Source: Tamarix chinensis
Lineage: Eukaryota > Streptophyta > Magnoliopsida > Caryophyllales > Tamaricaceae
Length of the DNA stretch: 64,000 nt
Assembly: GCA_030549775.1 (NCBI GenBank)
Contig: CM060172.1
Span: forward strand, 5,505,861-5,569,860
Direction of reading: 5' to 3'
Shown here: in pieces, positions 46,086 through 58,646 of the stretch
Numbering within the stretch: the first letter of the stretch is position 1
Layout of the letters: each line of letters starts with the position of its first letter
Notes under the pieces: generated by a model
What the model saw: the letters and a program-made list of their open reading frames with translations, nothing else
What the model was told of the DNA's origin: nothing
The model's database searches: none
Program-made: the position numbers and the translations under genes

Positions 46086-46994
46086 TATAAAGGGCATTTA
46101 GTGACTTAATATATGTGAAAGATAGCTCGGTAACCTAAACCGAGTAAGGGTGTAGCTAAAGCCGAATGTGTGTTATGTGTCCTGCATGCCTTGGGTGCCC
46201 TATATAATTATATTTCATGTTCTATAAGCTGTTATCTTAACTATTTCACGTGTGGCATGGCTTGGAACCAAGGTGTGTTCATGTGCCCCTCTTGATATGT
46301 GCTGATATGGATATGCTGTATTTTATGATGTGATGTGATGTGGCCCTTAGGGACATGCATGCTAGGATAATTAATGTGGTAATTGGAGATGGAGGCATGA
46401 AAAAGAGTAATGAGAGAGAAAGATAACCAAGGGGAAGTAAGTTGGCTAATGTAGGTATGGGAGGAACTAGGGTTTGCATGGGATGGTTAGAGTCCGCATG
46501 GAGGCAAACTTTACGTATGGAAAGTTGCCTCGTGATGTGAGGAAGGTAACAGAATTTTCGTTTGGGTGTTTGGGGGCTTTGGGCGAAAAATAATACGTGG
46601 GACAATATAAGGATACGTAGGAGACTAATCTAGGGTTGGGAGGAAACCCTAATGTGAGAAGGTGGAAAAAGAAAAAGAAAATAATAAAAGTAAAAGAGAA
46701 TGAGTGGGGTAGAAAGTGAGGGTTGGATCTAAAGGTCGTGACATGTAGGGTGATAAATAGTTTGGGGATGTGTGAGGTAGAGAAGGATGGGCCACATAGG
46801 CCCAGATAAAGGTTTTTGGTGAAACCTAGGGTAAGGCGGGATGAGTTAGGATGTGTAGAAGTCTCAAGATATGGGACATGCCCTCCTAGGAGGATAAGTA
46901 TAGTTATCCATGCATATCAAGGGTGAAATACTTTCGAATAAGATACGATTAAGACACTAATCACTTAAAGAGGAAGATGTTGAGTAGGACCCAT

Positions 46995-47345
46995 ACCAGT
47001 CCACCGACGAATAATAGTGGCTAGGAGCCGGGGTGCCCTGGAGACCGGTCCACCGATAAATAATAGTGGTCAGGAGCATTTTGCCCTGTATGTATTTCCG
47101 ATCTACCGGCTATAATAGTGGGGGATTCCGTGCTTAGCAAACAAATATAAAATCGATAAGACATGGGGAAGATACTAATCACTTATAGTGGAACACCTTG
47201 TGAGTTGGGGCTAAACCGGTCCACCAGCGAATTATAGTGGCCAGGAGCGTTCTGCCCTGGAGACCGGTCCACCGACGAATAATAGTGGTCAAGAGAATTC
47301 TGCCTTGTATGTATTTCCGGTCCACCGACTATAATAGTGGGGTTC
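46995..47345 (+). repeat. hairpin-core cassette array in LTR X-plus
   Basis: Six units with ccggtccaccgacgaataat + agtggtcaggagc + ttctgccctg(g/t) in two higher-order groups, separated by a segment with cacttatagtggaacaccttg. Confidence 0.88.
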
Positions 47346-48086
47346 CCACACTCATATGGACTTTTAAAATTCGAGATGATTGATTAATGATGGACTAATG
47401 GCCTTAAGGCCCTAAAGTATCGATTATTCATTATGGCCTATTAACATTCGGTTGACTTGTTAAGCATGTGAATGTACGAAAGTGAATGTTATGTATACAC
47501 CATTAATATCATATTGACTCGTTGAATATGCGAATGTATGGACCTGAATGTTATATTTACATGTGTCGTTATGTATGGATTCAGTAGTGATCATGTGTTA
47601 CATTGCAGACCTATTTTTAAGTATGTATTTAAAGGGTTACTCAGTACCGTAGTATTGAAGGGTTCCATTCGTGGGGCCCCTGCTTATTCAACGGGTACAA
47701 TCCCCTTGCAGGTCGTTTTTGGTGTTATTCAAGTGGGCCTCGGGAAAGAGCGTAAGGATCTATCCGGAATTGTTAGGGTTTTACTCTGTCTCCTTGAATT
47801 TTGCAATTTTAATGTATACGTTGTTTTGTAATCACCACTTGGTAGATTATATTCTTATACAATGTTTACTTGCGCTACTCTGATTTAAATATGTTTGAAT
47901 TTCTCGTAAATTGTGTTTTACTCTTTTAGCCTTAGCACTTGGTACTAGAACGGTAAGAGTGAACCAGTCTGGTACTAAATGTGGCGGTAATATCCCCAAA
48001 GTTCACGGTTTATTAAATTACTTCTACTAATTTTCTTTTAATTAATGAAATTTTTCAGTAGTGAATTTTGGGGGTGTTACACATAC

Positions 48087-48248
48087 ACCATACTCAGATC
48101 ATGGAAGATGTTGGCGCCCATTATGCTTTAGATGTTGAAGTGAAGTCCTTGCTTGAATTGAAAGAGCGTTGTTGCCTTTCTAGCTGCTATTCGAGGGGCA
48201 AACCTCAGCAACTCCGTGAATCATGCGTAGTACCCTCAAACCGAGAGG
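48087..48248 (-). pseudogene. gag: gag middle fragment (minus-strand gypsy)
   Basis: The minus strand reads FTELLRFAPRIAA then QFKQGLHFNI, the conserved middle of Tekay/Del-type gag. It is stranded between LTR X-plus and LTR Y-minus and is collinear with the gag pieces on either side. Confidence 0.75.
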
Positions 48249-48911
48249 CTTCCTGTAACACCCCCAAATTTACTACTGAAAAATTTCGTTTAAATCAAAT
48301 GGTTTAGCGGAAGCGAAAGAATTAAAACCGTAAACTTGGGGTTATTACCGCCACACTTAGTACCAGACCGGTTTACTCCTACCGTTCCGATACTAAGTGC
48401 TAAGGCTAAACTAAACAATCGTTAAGTAAGAATCATCAAAACATAGGTTCATAGTTAACATAGGTCATTCACAAAAACACGAGTCAACAACAGTTATAAT
48501 ATCGTTTAGGAATACAACTTAAGAGTACGGTTTCAAAACAAGAAGCGTAGTAAAAAAATATAGCTAAATAAAATAGATCCCAAGGGACCAATATCCAGAT
48601 CGCCTACTCACTCAAGTCAAGCCTTCCACCCCAAATTGGTAACCATTCAAACCTGCATAGGAGGTCTGCTCCCCACCATTGGTGGATCATCACAGGACCC
48701 AGTCGATCAAGGTAGTATCAATACGGGTCCAATACTGAGTAAGGGCGCAGGTGCGCTAAGGCCAAGCATACAATCATACCACATAGCACAATCATATAAG
48801 TCATGCGATGACACACAAGATGAGGCCTGAGTACTTTCTGGTGATTTATTCTTTATCCTCGTTAATAATATGTCCATTTCACACATATTCTTTAATAATC
48901 CATGTACGTGC

Positions 48912-49560
48912 GGGAACCCCACTATTATAGCCGGTGGACCGGAAATCAACACTCATGGCAGAACGCCTCTGACCACTATTATAGCCGGTGGACCGGAATC
49001 AACACCTAGGGCGGAACGCCTCTGGCCACTATTCTAACCAGTGGACCGGACTGGCCTCGACTTACATGGTGTTTCGCTGTAAGTACTTAGTATTTTCCCA
49101 TGGATTACTTCATTCAGATTCATTTAACGCATTCTTCATTAGTCCATGTGAGCGCGGGAGCCCCACTATTATAGCCGGTGGACCGAAAATAAACACACAG
49201 GGCAGAACGCCTCTGACTACTATTATAGCCGGTGGACCAGAATCAACACCTAGGGCGGAACGCCTCTGGCCACTATTCTAACCGGTGGACCGGACTGGCC
49301 CCGACTCACATGGTGTTTCACTGTAAGTATTTAGTATTTTCCCATGGATTACTTATTCATTTGGGTCTGTCGAGCCTGAATCCCCCACTATTATAGCCGG
49401 TGGACTGGAATACACACTTAGGGCAGAACGCCTCTGACCACTATTATAGTCGGTGGACCGGAAATAAACACCTAGGGCAGAACGCCTCTGGCCACTATTC
49501 TAGCCCGTGGACCAGACTGGGTCTGGCTCAACAGTCTTTCGCTTTACGTAATTAATGTCT
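48912..49560 (-). repeat. hairpin-core cassette array in LTR Y-minus (3 x 3 units)
   Basis: Nine units in three groups (about 48919-49110, 49163-49350, 49387-49560). In each group the first two units read cactattatagccggtgg, the third cactattctaaccggtgg followed by gactggccccgactcacatg and a ctgtaagtayttagt segment. Confidence 0.92.
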
Positions 49561-50094
49561 TATCCGTGTCTTATTGAATCACATCACACCATTGACATGC
49601 ATAAATCATTCTCTTTATACTGTACACATCACAACTAATAAAATCCCACATTCATAACTACACTTTAATCAATAAATACACATGATAACACCAACAACTC
49701 TAAGAAGCCATAACCGACCCTAATTGTCCACACCAAGCCGTGGTTACCCACTCTTAACCCTATTTTACCATAAAAACCATACTTAGCCATCCCAAACCTT
49801 AATTATCCTCAACAAATCACAATTAGCTACTCCAACCCTACTTAATCACGACGACCTAGAGTTAATCACTCCAAACCCTAATTATGTCTCTTCCATACCC
49901 TTATAATACTCAACGTACTATTCTCCGTCCAAAATAGTTAAACACCCAGATCATACTTGCATTACCTTTCTTACATCCCAAATCAACCTTTCATCCGTAA
50001 ATTTTGCTCCCACGCAAACGTTACACATCCTATGAAACCTCTCGAACTTTTCATACAAACCCTAAATCCCATACAATCATTAACTCCCATGCAA

Positions 50095-50545
50095 AACCCT
50101 AACTCCACCATGCAGACCCTAATACCACCATGAAAACATTAATACCACCAAACCATAACACCACCATGCAAACCCTAATACCACCATGAAATCACTAATA
50201 CCACCATGAAATCACTAATATCACCATACAGACCCTAATACCACCATGCAAACCCTAATACCACCATTCCAACCATAATACCACCATGCAAACCCTAATA
50301 TCATCATGCAACCATTAATACCATCATGCAACCATTAATACCACCATAGAACATTAATACCACCATACAAACCATAACACCACCATGCAAACCCTAATAC
50401 CACCATAATCCATTAATACCACCATGAAATCACTAATACCACCATACAAACATTAATACCACCAAACCATAACACCACCATGCAAACCCTAATACCACCA
50501 TAAGCCATTAATACCACCATGAAATCACTAATACCACCATACAAA
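50095..50545 (-). repeat. tandem array of ataccaccatgcaaaccct-type units
   Basis: About 20 imperfect units of 20-26 bp (ataccaccatgaaatcacta, ataccaccatgcaaacccta). Not expanded in Y-plus, which helps explain the length difference between the two LTRs. Confidence 0.9.
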
Positions 50546-51717
50546 CTTCAAGACTCCCATGCATGGTTCCCAACTCTCATTTATTTCGGACATTCCTCCC
50601 ACTTAAATCTTCTTCCATAGATCATGAGGTACTTAGGTCAACCTCATATCCCCCTTAGTGGTCTCACTTCCCATTTATTTCCGGTCATCCTTATATTCCC
50701 AACTCATATTACCATTTATCCTAACATGCATGTCCTAGAGGGCCATAACATAATACATCATAAACATCATACATATACATGTCATGCTCATGTCATGGAA
50801 GCACATACAACATACCTCAATCTCCAAGTTGTGCTACACATAAGACAAGTTATACACAAATCATATAATACATGGCATATCATGGCATACACAATATTCA
50901 ACACATCCATGTCACACATAGCACAAGGCCATTAGCTTCGTCCTTACCTAGGTAGGCACCGGGCTTGGAGCACGCTCCTCTAGCTCCTTAGGGCTTGGAT
51001 CGGGGTCACCTATGAAAAGGGGAAAAAGCTAAGTATTAATTTCCCTTATAAATACGATCAACCCTTATTCTAGTTTAAGGTTAGGGTTTTTATTACTAAA
51101 AAGGGTATTATACAAAAACTAGGGTTTTTACCTTAGAATTAGTATACTAAATATTAGTAGTCAAAATATGTTTATTTTTAATACCTATTGTTACACTTAT
51201 ATTATTATACCCGATAGCCTTATTCTTATAATAATAATGTTCATGCTAACTATAGAAAAATAGTGATATTAATAATAATAATAATAAAACTAATAATAGT
51301 GACACTAATGTTTATAGTGAGAGAAACCCTAGAGTTTTTAAGGCTAAGTCTAATAATAGTGTTAGGGTTAAGATAATAATATACTAATTACAATACCAAC
51401 AAGTAAAATATTCCGAAAGATGATAATGATAAAAGTTGTATATTTTTGAATAGTAATAATATAAGGGTTTCAATGTTTTTGGTCACAATAATAGGAATAA
51501 TAATAATGATAGTAAAGATAAGGACAATAATAAACCATGGCTAGCGTTAGTATTATTAGTAAAAATAATAGTGAGGTTAATAATGGCAATAATAGTAAAT
51601 GAGGGAAGTCTTAATCACATTAACCCTAGAGTCTTAGACCATTGTTAATGATAATAGTATTATTGGTTAGGAAAGTCATAAGGTTAGGTTGAGTAATAGT
51701 AATAATAGTAATGATAA

Positions 51718-51893
51718 TAATAATAATAACAAAGGAGGTAACTACATTAACACTAAGTTGTTAGTAATAATAATAATGATAATGTCATTAGCAGTAGTAA
51801 TAGAATAATAATAATAATAACAAAGGAGGTAACTACATTAACACTAAGTTGTTAGTAATAATAATAATGATAATGTCATTAGCAGTAGTAATA

Positions 51894-51900
<7 letters not shown>
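51718..51900. repeat. exact tandem duplication, period 91 bp
   Basis: The segment containing caaaggaggtaactacatta (51730) is repeated 91 bp later (51821) without visible differences, within an AAT-rich block. Confidence 0.9.
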
Positions 51901-51933
<33 letters not shown>

Positions 51934-52684
51934 AATAATGATAATAATAGTAATAATAATAATAGTAATGAAAGTAATAATAATAATGATAATATTAAGT
52001 ATAATATCATTAATAGTAGTTAGAAATTAATAACAGTTATAGAAAGGAAATATTAGGGTTTGGGTAAGTTGGAAACCACCTAGGGTCGGTGGTGGTCCGA
52101 CAGCGGCGCGTGGCGACGACGACGGTGGAGGAGGAAGAGAAGGAAAAAGATCAAGGTGGGGCTGGATGGAAGGAGGAAAAGAGAAGTTTGAGATGGGGGA
52201 GAAGCAGCAGGTGAAGAGGAGTGGAATGAGGGTGGTGGCGTGGCAAGGTGGCGGCGCGCGGTGGCTGACGCGGCGGCTGAAGGTGGTGAAGGGTGGTGGA
52301 AGATGGTGGAGGTAGGTGGAGAAGATTGCAAGGGATGATGAGGGTATGGGAAGGTAGGGGAGATTCTGCTGGTTGTATTGGGGGGTGGTAGGAGGGCTGG
52401 TTGCGGCGAGGGTGGCGGCAGGAGGCGGCGCGAGGCGGCGACGGGCTGGAAGGGGGCTGCTCGGGGTGGCAATTTTGCATGGCTTGGGTGGCTCGTGCAA
52501 GGAAAATCGAGGGCTAAGGAGGGCTTGGTTAGGTGGAGGGTGGTGCAAGGTGGGGTTCTGGGCGGCACTAGACCGGCAGCATTGGGGGACGGCGGCGGTC
52601 GACGCGTCTGATGGGGCGGCGGCAAGAGGGAGCAAACCCAGGGTTTCGGGGTTCCAAATCCCGAATCCAAGTGATTAATGGGGG

Positions 52685-52692
52685 TATTTATA
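52685..52692 (-). promoter_or_regulatory. TATA box in LTR Y-minus
   Basis: The complement reads TATAAATA in the same context as 35504-35512 of Y-plus. Confidence 0.6.
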
Positions 52693-53706
52693 GGTAGGGT
52701 GGTCGGGCAAGGCCAAGGGGAAGAAGACAAGGGGGTGCAGGCGCCAGGCTGGCCGGCAGGCGACAGCTGCCATGGTAGGTTTGGTCGAGGAGGGGGAGAG
52801 GAAAAGGGAAAAATATGGGCACGCTGGAAGGGAAGAGAGGGACTTGGTCGGGGTCGAAAGAGGAAAGCAAATGACAGGGAAGGGCAGGGGAGGACGGTCG
52901 GCGTGTAGAGGTGTCCGATAAGATTTGGGGGTTGCAGGGTCGAGTTGCAGGTCGGGGAGGAAGAAGGAAGGGGAAAGGAGGAGGACCGGCGGTCCAGGGG
53001 AGGAAAAGAAAAGGAAGGGGGAACCGGCCGGTTCGGCGGCGTTTATAAGGTTTTAAAACGAAATGCGGCGTTTCAACGGTAAGGGGGACAGAGCGCCGCG
53101 TCGCGTTGCCTGTTTGGCAATAGCTACCTTCAGCGATCAGGCGCAGCATCTCAGCGGAAGGAGGGCCGAAACGCTGCGTTCGAATGCACGGGGAGGCGTT
53201 GAATAGTGTTGGGCCGCGAGAAGGGAGAAGAAGGAAGGGATGGGGGTTTGGGCGGCCTGTACGCAAGACGGGGGAGAGGAGAAGGATCTGGGCCGGTGGG
53301 CTGGCCCAGCTGGGGGGGGAGAAAGAAAAAAAAGAGAAGGGAGAAAAAGGGGGAAAAAGAAAGAAAAGGGAAAATAAGAAAATAAATAGGATAGGAAAAT
53401 AAATAAAAATAACTTATGGGGAAATTGGGGTATTTTTGGGTTATTTAGAATATTAATATTTATAAAATATTAATAAATTCCTTTTTTTGCTTATTTTAGA
53501 CTATTTTAGATAAATTTCCTTAACCTCCATGCTAATTAGGACAAATACCCAAATTTTCTTCCAATTAAATTCTTTATTATTTTCCTCTTAATCTACCTTA
53601 ATTAACCCTCTACATTTTAATAAATGAATTCATATAATTAATTTTCCTAAAAATTCCTTATTTGGCCATAATTTCGAAAATTAGGATTTTGGGGTATTAT
53701 ACTTCC

Positions 53707-54125
53707 TTGTGTCAGCTCCATGAATTCATTGAGTTTGGTCGTGTTGAGACTTTCCATGTAGAAATGTGTACGGATGACAACCCTGAAGTCTTCCCAAGAT
53801 ACCGGTCTCCTTGGCCTTGATGGTCTTCCCACCAAGTATCGGTTGGTCCTCGAAGAAGGTACATTGCAATCTTCATCCTTCACTCTTCAGGGTAGTTGAG
53901 CGCCTTGAAATTCCTATCAAAATCTCATATCTAACGTTCCAGGACCACGGGGTCTTCTTTCCCGACTTAGGTTGGGGTCGATGATGTGAAATCCTATTGA
54001 GTCGATCCTCTCCGATACCCATCGAAGGTAACGATTTGAGATTGGGGTACTGGAGATCGCTGAACTAATCCCATGAGCACTTCAAACACCTTCTTTAGAT
54101 TGTCGACCCGTTCGTCTAGGTCCAT
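53707..54125 (-). pseudogene. gag: gag N-terminal remnant (minus-strand gypsy)
   Basis: Starts at the ATG complementary to 54123-54125 (MDLDERVDNLKKVFEVLMG). It contains DFDRNFKALNYPEE and, after stops, PVSWEDFRVVIRTHFY and LNEFMELTQG, the Retrotrans_gag core. At least four in-frame stops. The reading continues at 48248 beyond the solo LTR. Confidence 0.82.
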
Positions 54126-54526
54126 GTCAATTTAGCTGCAAAATTATAGTGTGTTAGGGAGGGTACTAGTTTCTAATCTAGTCTACCCATACCCAACTCT
54201 CAGGACTAATCCGGTTTCCAAAACAGGATAGAGGATTAAGGGAAAAAACTTAGAAGAATCATTTAACCTTCAAACTTCAATGAAACACTTTGATACTTAT
54301 TTGTAGTATCAACTCAAAACATTTAAAAATCGAGAAAGGTTTTATGAAAATACCTGATACCAACTTGTGGTACTAGCTTAAAATGATTGAAATTATTGAA
54401 GTGATTGAAACTAGGTTAGATACTAGCTGTGGTCATAAACCTAACCTTTTCTTAATGCAAAGTTAAAACTCTTAACCAAAGTTATGCACAAAAATCAGAG
54501 ATAGCACATGAGAGAGATTATAACAC
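54126..54526 (-). other. leader region of minus-strand gypsy with PBS-like site
   Basis: The complement of 54352-54363 reads TTGGTATCAGGT, a tRNA-iMet PBS-like site. Similar segments (gatacyarctygtggtacta-like) recur near 54290, 54352 and 54413 as a short tandem series. The LTR that should adjoin is unclear. Confidence 0.45.
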
Positions 54527-55720
54527 CTTTATTTTTTACTACTAAAATTTTTTGTTTTAAAACATTAAGGAAGCAAAAAATACAAAAAAAATAATCAAAA
54601 AATAGGGTGTTACTACCATACCTAAGACATGATAGAAATCTGTCATTTGTATCATGTTAGATACAAAGCTAAAAAACTAATACATCTCAAATACGATAAC
54701 AGAGTGCACAAAGGTAGGATATATAGATACTAAGATAAAACAATTACAAAACGAGACCTCCACAGATCCCCTGAATAGCCAAATATATAGAATATAATAA
54801 AAGGAAAGTACAAAAATACATTAAAAAAAATGAAAGTTTGAGGCCCAAAAACCATAGTCCATTAAGAACCTAAAAAGATATTTGTATATCTACAATCTCA
54901 TGCCCCAAGCTTGACATAAAGTAGGCTATCCTCAAAAACCTACATATGGTCTTTTGCTCGTAGTAATCAGACCAAACAAATGGGTAAATCAATACAATAT
55001 GTATTGAGTCTTCCTAAAGGGAATTCACAACCATGCAAGGCCAAAATATACAAATGAGATCGTACTCAAACACCATATCATGCGTACAAATTACACTTAT
55101 ATATACATGTACCATCATGCTTACCAGTACAACAAAGTATTCCATTAGGTTCATTTTTCAAGTTTACATGATCTATTATATTATATTCACAAGTTATTAT
55201 TCTTTCTTCCCTTTTTTTCTTTCTTTTTCAAGTAATGGAAAAATTACCACCCTATAGTCATATAAACCATAAAAGCTTATCCAAACAAGAGGACATAAAG
55301 TCCAATCAAAACTAAGTAACCACCAATTGACATAAAGTTTAGTTGAAGCAAATAAACCATCTAGGTAATCACATCCTTTAGTATCGATACCCCCTAGTAT
55401 ATTATCAGTATCTAGAGTAGGTAAGGAACTAGGATCCAGCCTAAAGGCACCAATAAACGCCTGAAGGTAGACTAGACGATCAAGTAATTTAGACCCATAC
55501 ACAACTCGATCATCTTTCACTATAAGTGATTAGTGTGTTATTCTCCAAGGTTATGGTATCACATAAGGCCCATACAACAACCAAGAAACACATCCACCTA
55601 ATCATTCCAACTTAACCAATTTTTTACCTCCCAACCATGTGGTAGGATCTTTATTTATTATGAGTCAAGTTTCAATGAACCCATTAAGATAATCCTTTTA
55701 GGCTAAGAATTTGGATTACA
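54527..55720 (-). repeat. decayed long-LTR fragment (same superfamily)
   Basis: The left edge TATAACACCTTTATTTTTTA, a ctactaaaattttt stretch and ggtgttactaccatacctaa parallel the ends of X and Y LTRs. A catctttcactataagtgat segment near 55510 parallels the cassette-linked tttcactgtaagtatttag. Heavily AT-mutated; right boundary uncertain. Confidence 0.5.
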
Positions 55721-55736
55721 TTATCCCTTCATAGAA

Positions 55737-55973
55737 TCATAACATACACATTCTAATTTTTTTCATTAAAACCTTCCAAAGGCACTTAATGAGATTTCCA
55801 CAATCATGAGGTCCTATAAGCCTTTGAAGCCAGTCCTCTATATTACCCTTTTGTGGGTAATGCAGAGGTGATGGCGATGACTGAGGTTGAGGTGTTAGTG
55901 ATGGATGCATTATGAAATCGATGAAGGCCTTGAAATTATCCTCCAAATGGATGACAAGACCATTTAGGACCAT
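55737..55973 (-). pseudogene. possible gag N-terminus of a second old element
   Basis: A 78-codon frame (MVLNGLVIHLEDNFKAFIDF ... KGNIEDWLQRLIG) placed 220 bp downstream of a PBS-like site on the minus strand, where gag should begin. Only weak resemblance to the gag at 54125; assignment is mainly positional. Confidence 0.35.
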
Positions 55974-56195
55974 GGTGAGCTAGCCACAAGACAAAAAACA
56001 TGTTAAGATAAATATTCCTAGGTTACTAGCACATTTTATAAATAAGCACATTCATAAACCACCTATACTACATGTTCTCTCTTCCTCATAAGTTAATCTA
56101 TGTTTTTCAAAGTATGAAATAGATTGATAAAATTAGATAAGGGATTATTTTTGAACTAAATTTTTGAAAATAGAACATGGTGATCAAAATCAAAG

Positions 56196-56210
56196 CTTTA
56201 ATACCAACCA
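56196..56210 (-). other. PBS-like site next to an LTR end
   Basis: The complement reads AGTTGGTTGGTATTA immediately after an LTR terminus (GGTGTTACA), a mutated tRNA-iMet PBS with the normal plant layout. Confidence 0.6.
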
Positions 56211-58646
56211 ACTTGTAACACCACAAAATTTTATTAATGAAATTTTTTATTTTGGTGGAAGCATAACATCAAAATAGTTGGGTATTACAAATTTAATAAA
56301 CATACATTTGACTTACTTTACCATCCATACATCAATTATAAGGTAAAATAATTTAAACATAAAACATGATAAATATAATAAGAGATAATGTTTATAAACT
56401 TAAATATGATTGTGGAGATTAATATAAATTATAATACCAAAATACATAAAAAAGAGATACATTGGAAATTAAGAGTGCTAAAAGTTATCCAAACCAAAAA
56501 CGAGTAACCAGATAACATGATATTACACCCAACCCTAATACAAAGGAGTCCCTTCTCCACAAATAAAAACATTATAAGCACCAAAATAATCTATTAGATC
56601 CTCATTTACCTACACAAAAACATCCGAGCTCTCTACTTGTGAAAATGAGTAACACCTATGAAAAAGATGATTAGTTACTACTTACTAGGTAAGGTAACCA
56701 TGCAGTCAAATAAATGTTATATAGAATTACATAAGTTCACATTACAAAATAAGCATATATGTGTGTTAAAATAAAGCAATGAAAGGTAAATATTGATTCT
56801 ATATCTCATCATTAGATGTAAACATAACCTATTCTTCTTCTTTTTTACATTAAGTTTAGGGGCCCCTCTATTCTTAATTTGATAGAATGGACTAAAGCAC
56901 CACTTACAAAAAAATAAACCTGAGCCACTATTATCATTCAATGAAATAGACCTAATATACTAAGGAAACATTCAATGAAATGAGAATATGAATTTATGAT
57001 AAGACCTAATACACTTAAATCAGTGAAATATTATAAGGCAACTCTCAAGGAAAACCATACCTAAGCCATTATTATTGTCTAGTGGAATAAACATAACACC
57101 TGGGTACTAACTCATATAATCTTGTACTATAAATAATTAATATCTTATTCATTAGTTACTTATCATAAATTCATATTCTCATTTACATTGATTTTATGGC
57201 CCCACTATTCTTAATTTGATTGAATAGACTGATGCACCTCTCATGGTGGAACACTTTTGAGTCATCATTATCATTTGGTGAAACGAACACACAATATCTC
57301 ATCCTGACTCACATAATCTTTCACTTTAAGTGATAAGTGTCTTATTATAGACTTATTTATATCAAGATCATCATACATAACTCATGTAGATATGCATAAC
57401 ACATAATTGAAAACGTGTAAGGTACAATCATAAAATTTATTCCCTAATAAACCCTAACTTCACATTATAAGCATAACTCCTTCCACATTACTCATTTATC
57501 CACCAATTTTAGTATACCTTCCTCGATTATTATTATTATAAACACATCTAAAAATCAAGATATAACTCTAGAGTCTTACACATGTGATAACAACACTATA
57601 TCTAGAATTACTATTTATAACACTTACAAACCCTTAATTTCACAACTTAGGTATAAATTCTCCCATAAGACTCAAATAATCACAAAATATAACACACGTT
57701 CCTAAAATTCCAATATTAATAATATATCCAAAAATAAGGGTCTAACTCCCAATATTTTATATATGCAATAATAACACCACCTCTAGTATTACTATTCCTA
57801 ATTTAAATTATGTTTTCATTTTGCGGGACGTAGGCCATTAAAAATTACTCCAAATATTTTACATGATAATCCTAGCATATTTTAAACCATTGACCATGTT
57901 AAAACACTAAAATTTTCATATTAAACCTATGTTGACCATAAAACTCTTAGGGATAGCCAAAAACCCTTATTGTACAAAAGCCTTATATGTCTGATATCAT
58001 TAATTTTTTAACCCTAAATTTGTTTTATAGCCATACCTATTAACTATACTCACTTTCACTTGTCATATTTTATCAAATACGCATTATAATACCATAAATC
58101 ACACTAATTCATTTAGCATTTACACCATAGGAATTACTGCAACAACATTATATAAGCACACATTTTCTGACCTTACTTACTTTCCATCATATGATATAAC
58201 ATTATCACATCACAACATTAACAACATGAAATTATCAATATCATAAAATGAAACATGTTATTTCACACAAGGTGCACATAATATGCCAAAAGTTCCTAAT
58301 GGCAACATGTATCCTTACCAAAACGATAACAGTCTCGAAGAATACACAATCCTAACCCAACTCCTTCAATACCATAAGAAAATCACCAAATCAATAAGGT
58401 GTGGCACAAATGGAGTTGATACAGTAGGAAGTGGTGTAATAATAAGGGAAGTGGCATAAGGAACTCACGCAGCTAAGGTGTAGCAATCTGAGGTCCTCAC
58501 ATTTAGGGGTAAGATTAGTGTGAATACCTCACATTGGGGGGGGATGTTTGGTAGCATGAAGTTGTGGTGTTTTGGTGGTTGGTGCAGTATAAGGTCGGGG
58601 TGTAATTTGGGGTGGTGTAGATGAGTTTGTGACATTGAAAGGGCTA
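56211..58646 (-). repeat. old long LTR of the same superfamily, AT-decayed
   Basis: The end TGTAACACCACAAAATTTT at 56211 is adjacent to a PBS. Degenerate cassette units are visible (ccactattatcattcaatg near 56928, ggccccactattcttaattt near 57198) with their cacataatctttcactttaa companion at 57310. CG-poor, as expected of an old methylated copy. The start (right end) is not defined and may be cut by the Athila-like element. Confidence 0.6.

Larger units (their letters stand above)
43374..48081 (+). repeat. LTR X-plus, 4708 bp, probable solo LTR
   Basis: Starts TGTAATCCCCCGAAAGTTT and ends TTTTGGGGGTGTTACA; flanks CTTAC (43369-43373) and CATAC (48082-48086) form a TSD with one mismatch, and the gag remnant continues across. 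It contains a C-rich block (43740-44900), an AT-rich tandem array and a cassette array. Inverted homolog of 32934-42741. Confidence 0.87.
48254..53701 (-). repeat. solo LTR Y-minus, 5448 bp, TSD CTTCC
   Basis: The complement begins TATAATACCCCAAAATCC at 53701 and ends AAATTTGGGGGTGTTACA at 48254. CTTCC at 48249-48253 and 53702-53706 is a perfect TSD, inside the gag remnant. It carries three higher-order cassette groups (48912-49560), a local tandem array (50095-50545), AAT-rich microsatellites, an exact 91-bp tandem duplication, a C-rich block and a TATA box (52685-52692). Confidence 0.93.

Noticed and set aside
48912..49560. Possible CRISPR-like array (regular repeats and spacers)
   Set aside because: Spacers are themselves repeated and the array is inside a plant LTR; it is a tandem cassette, not CRISPR.
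52027..52730. Overlapping 202- and 216-codon proline-rich ORFs (minus), with plus-strand glycine/arginine-rich partners
   Set aside because: C-rich block of LTR Y-minus with the equivalent at 35695-36188 in Y-plus in several frames; low-complexity artefact.
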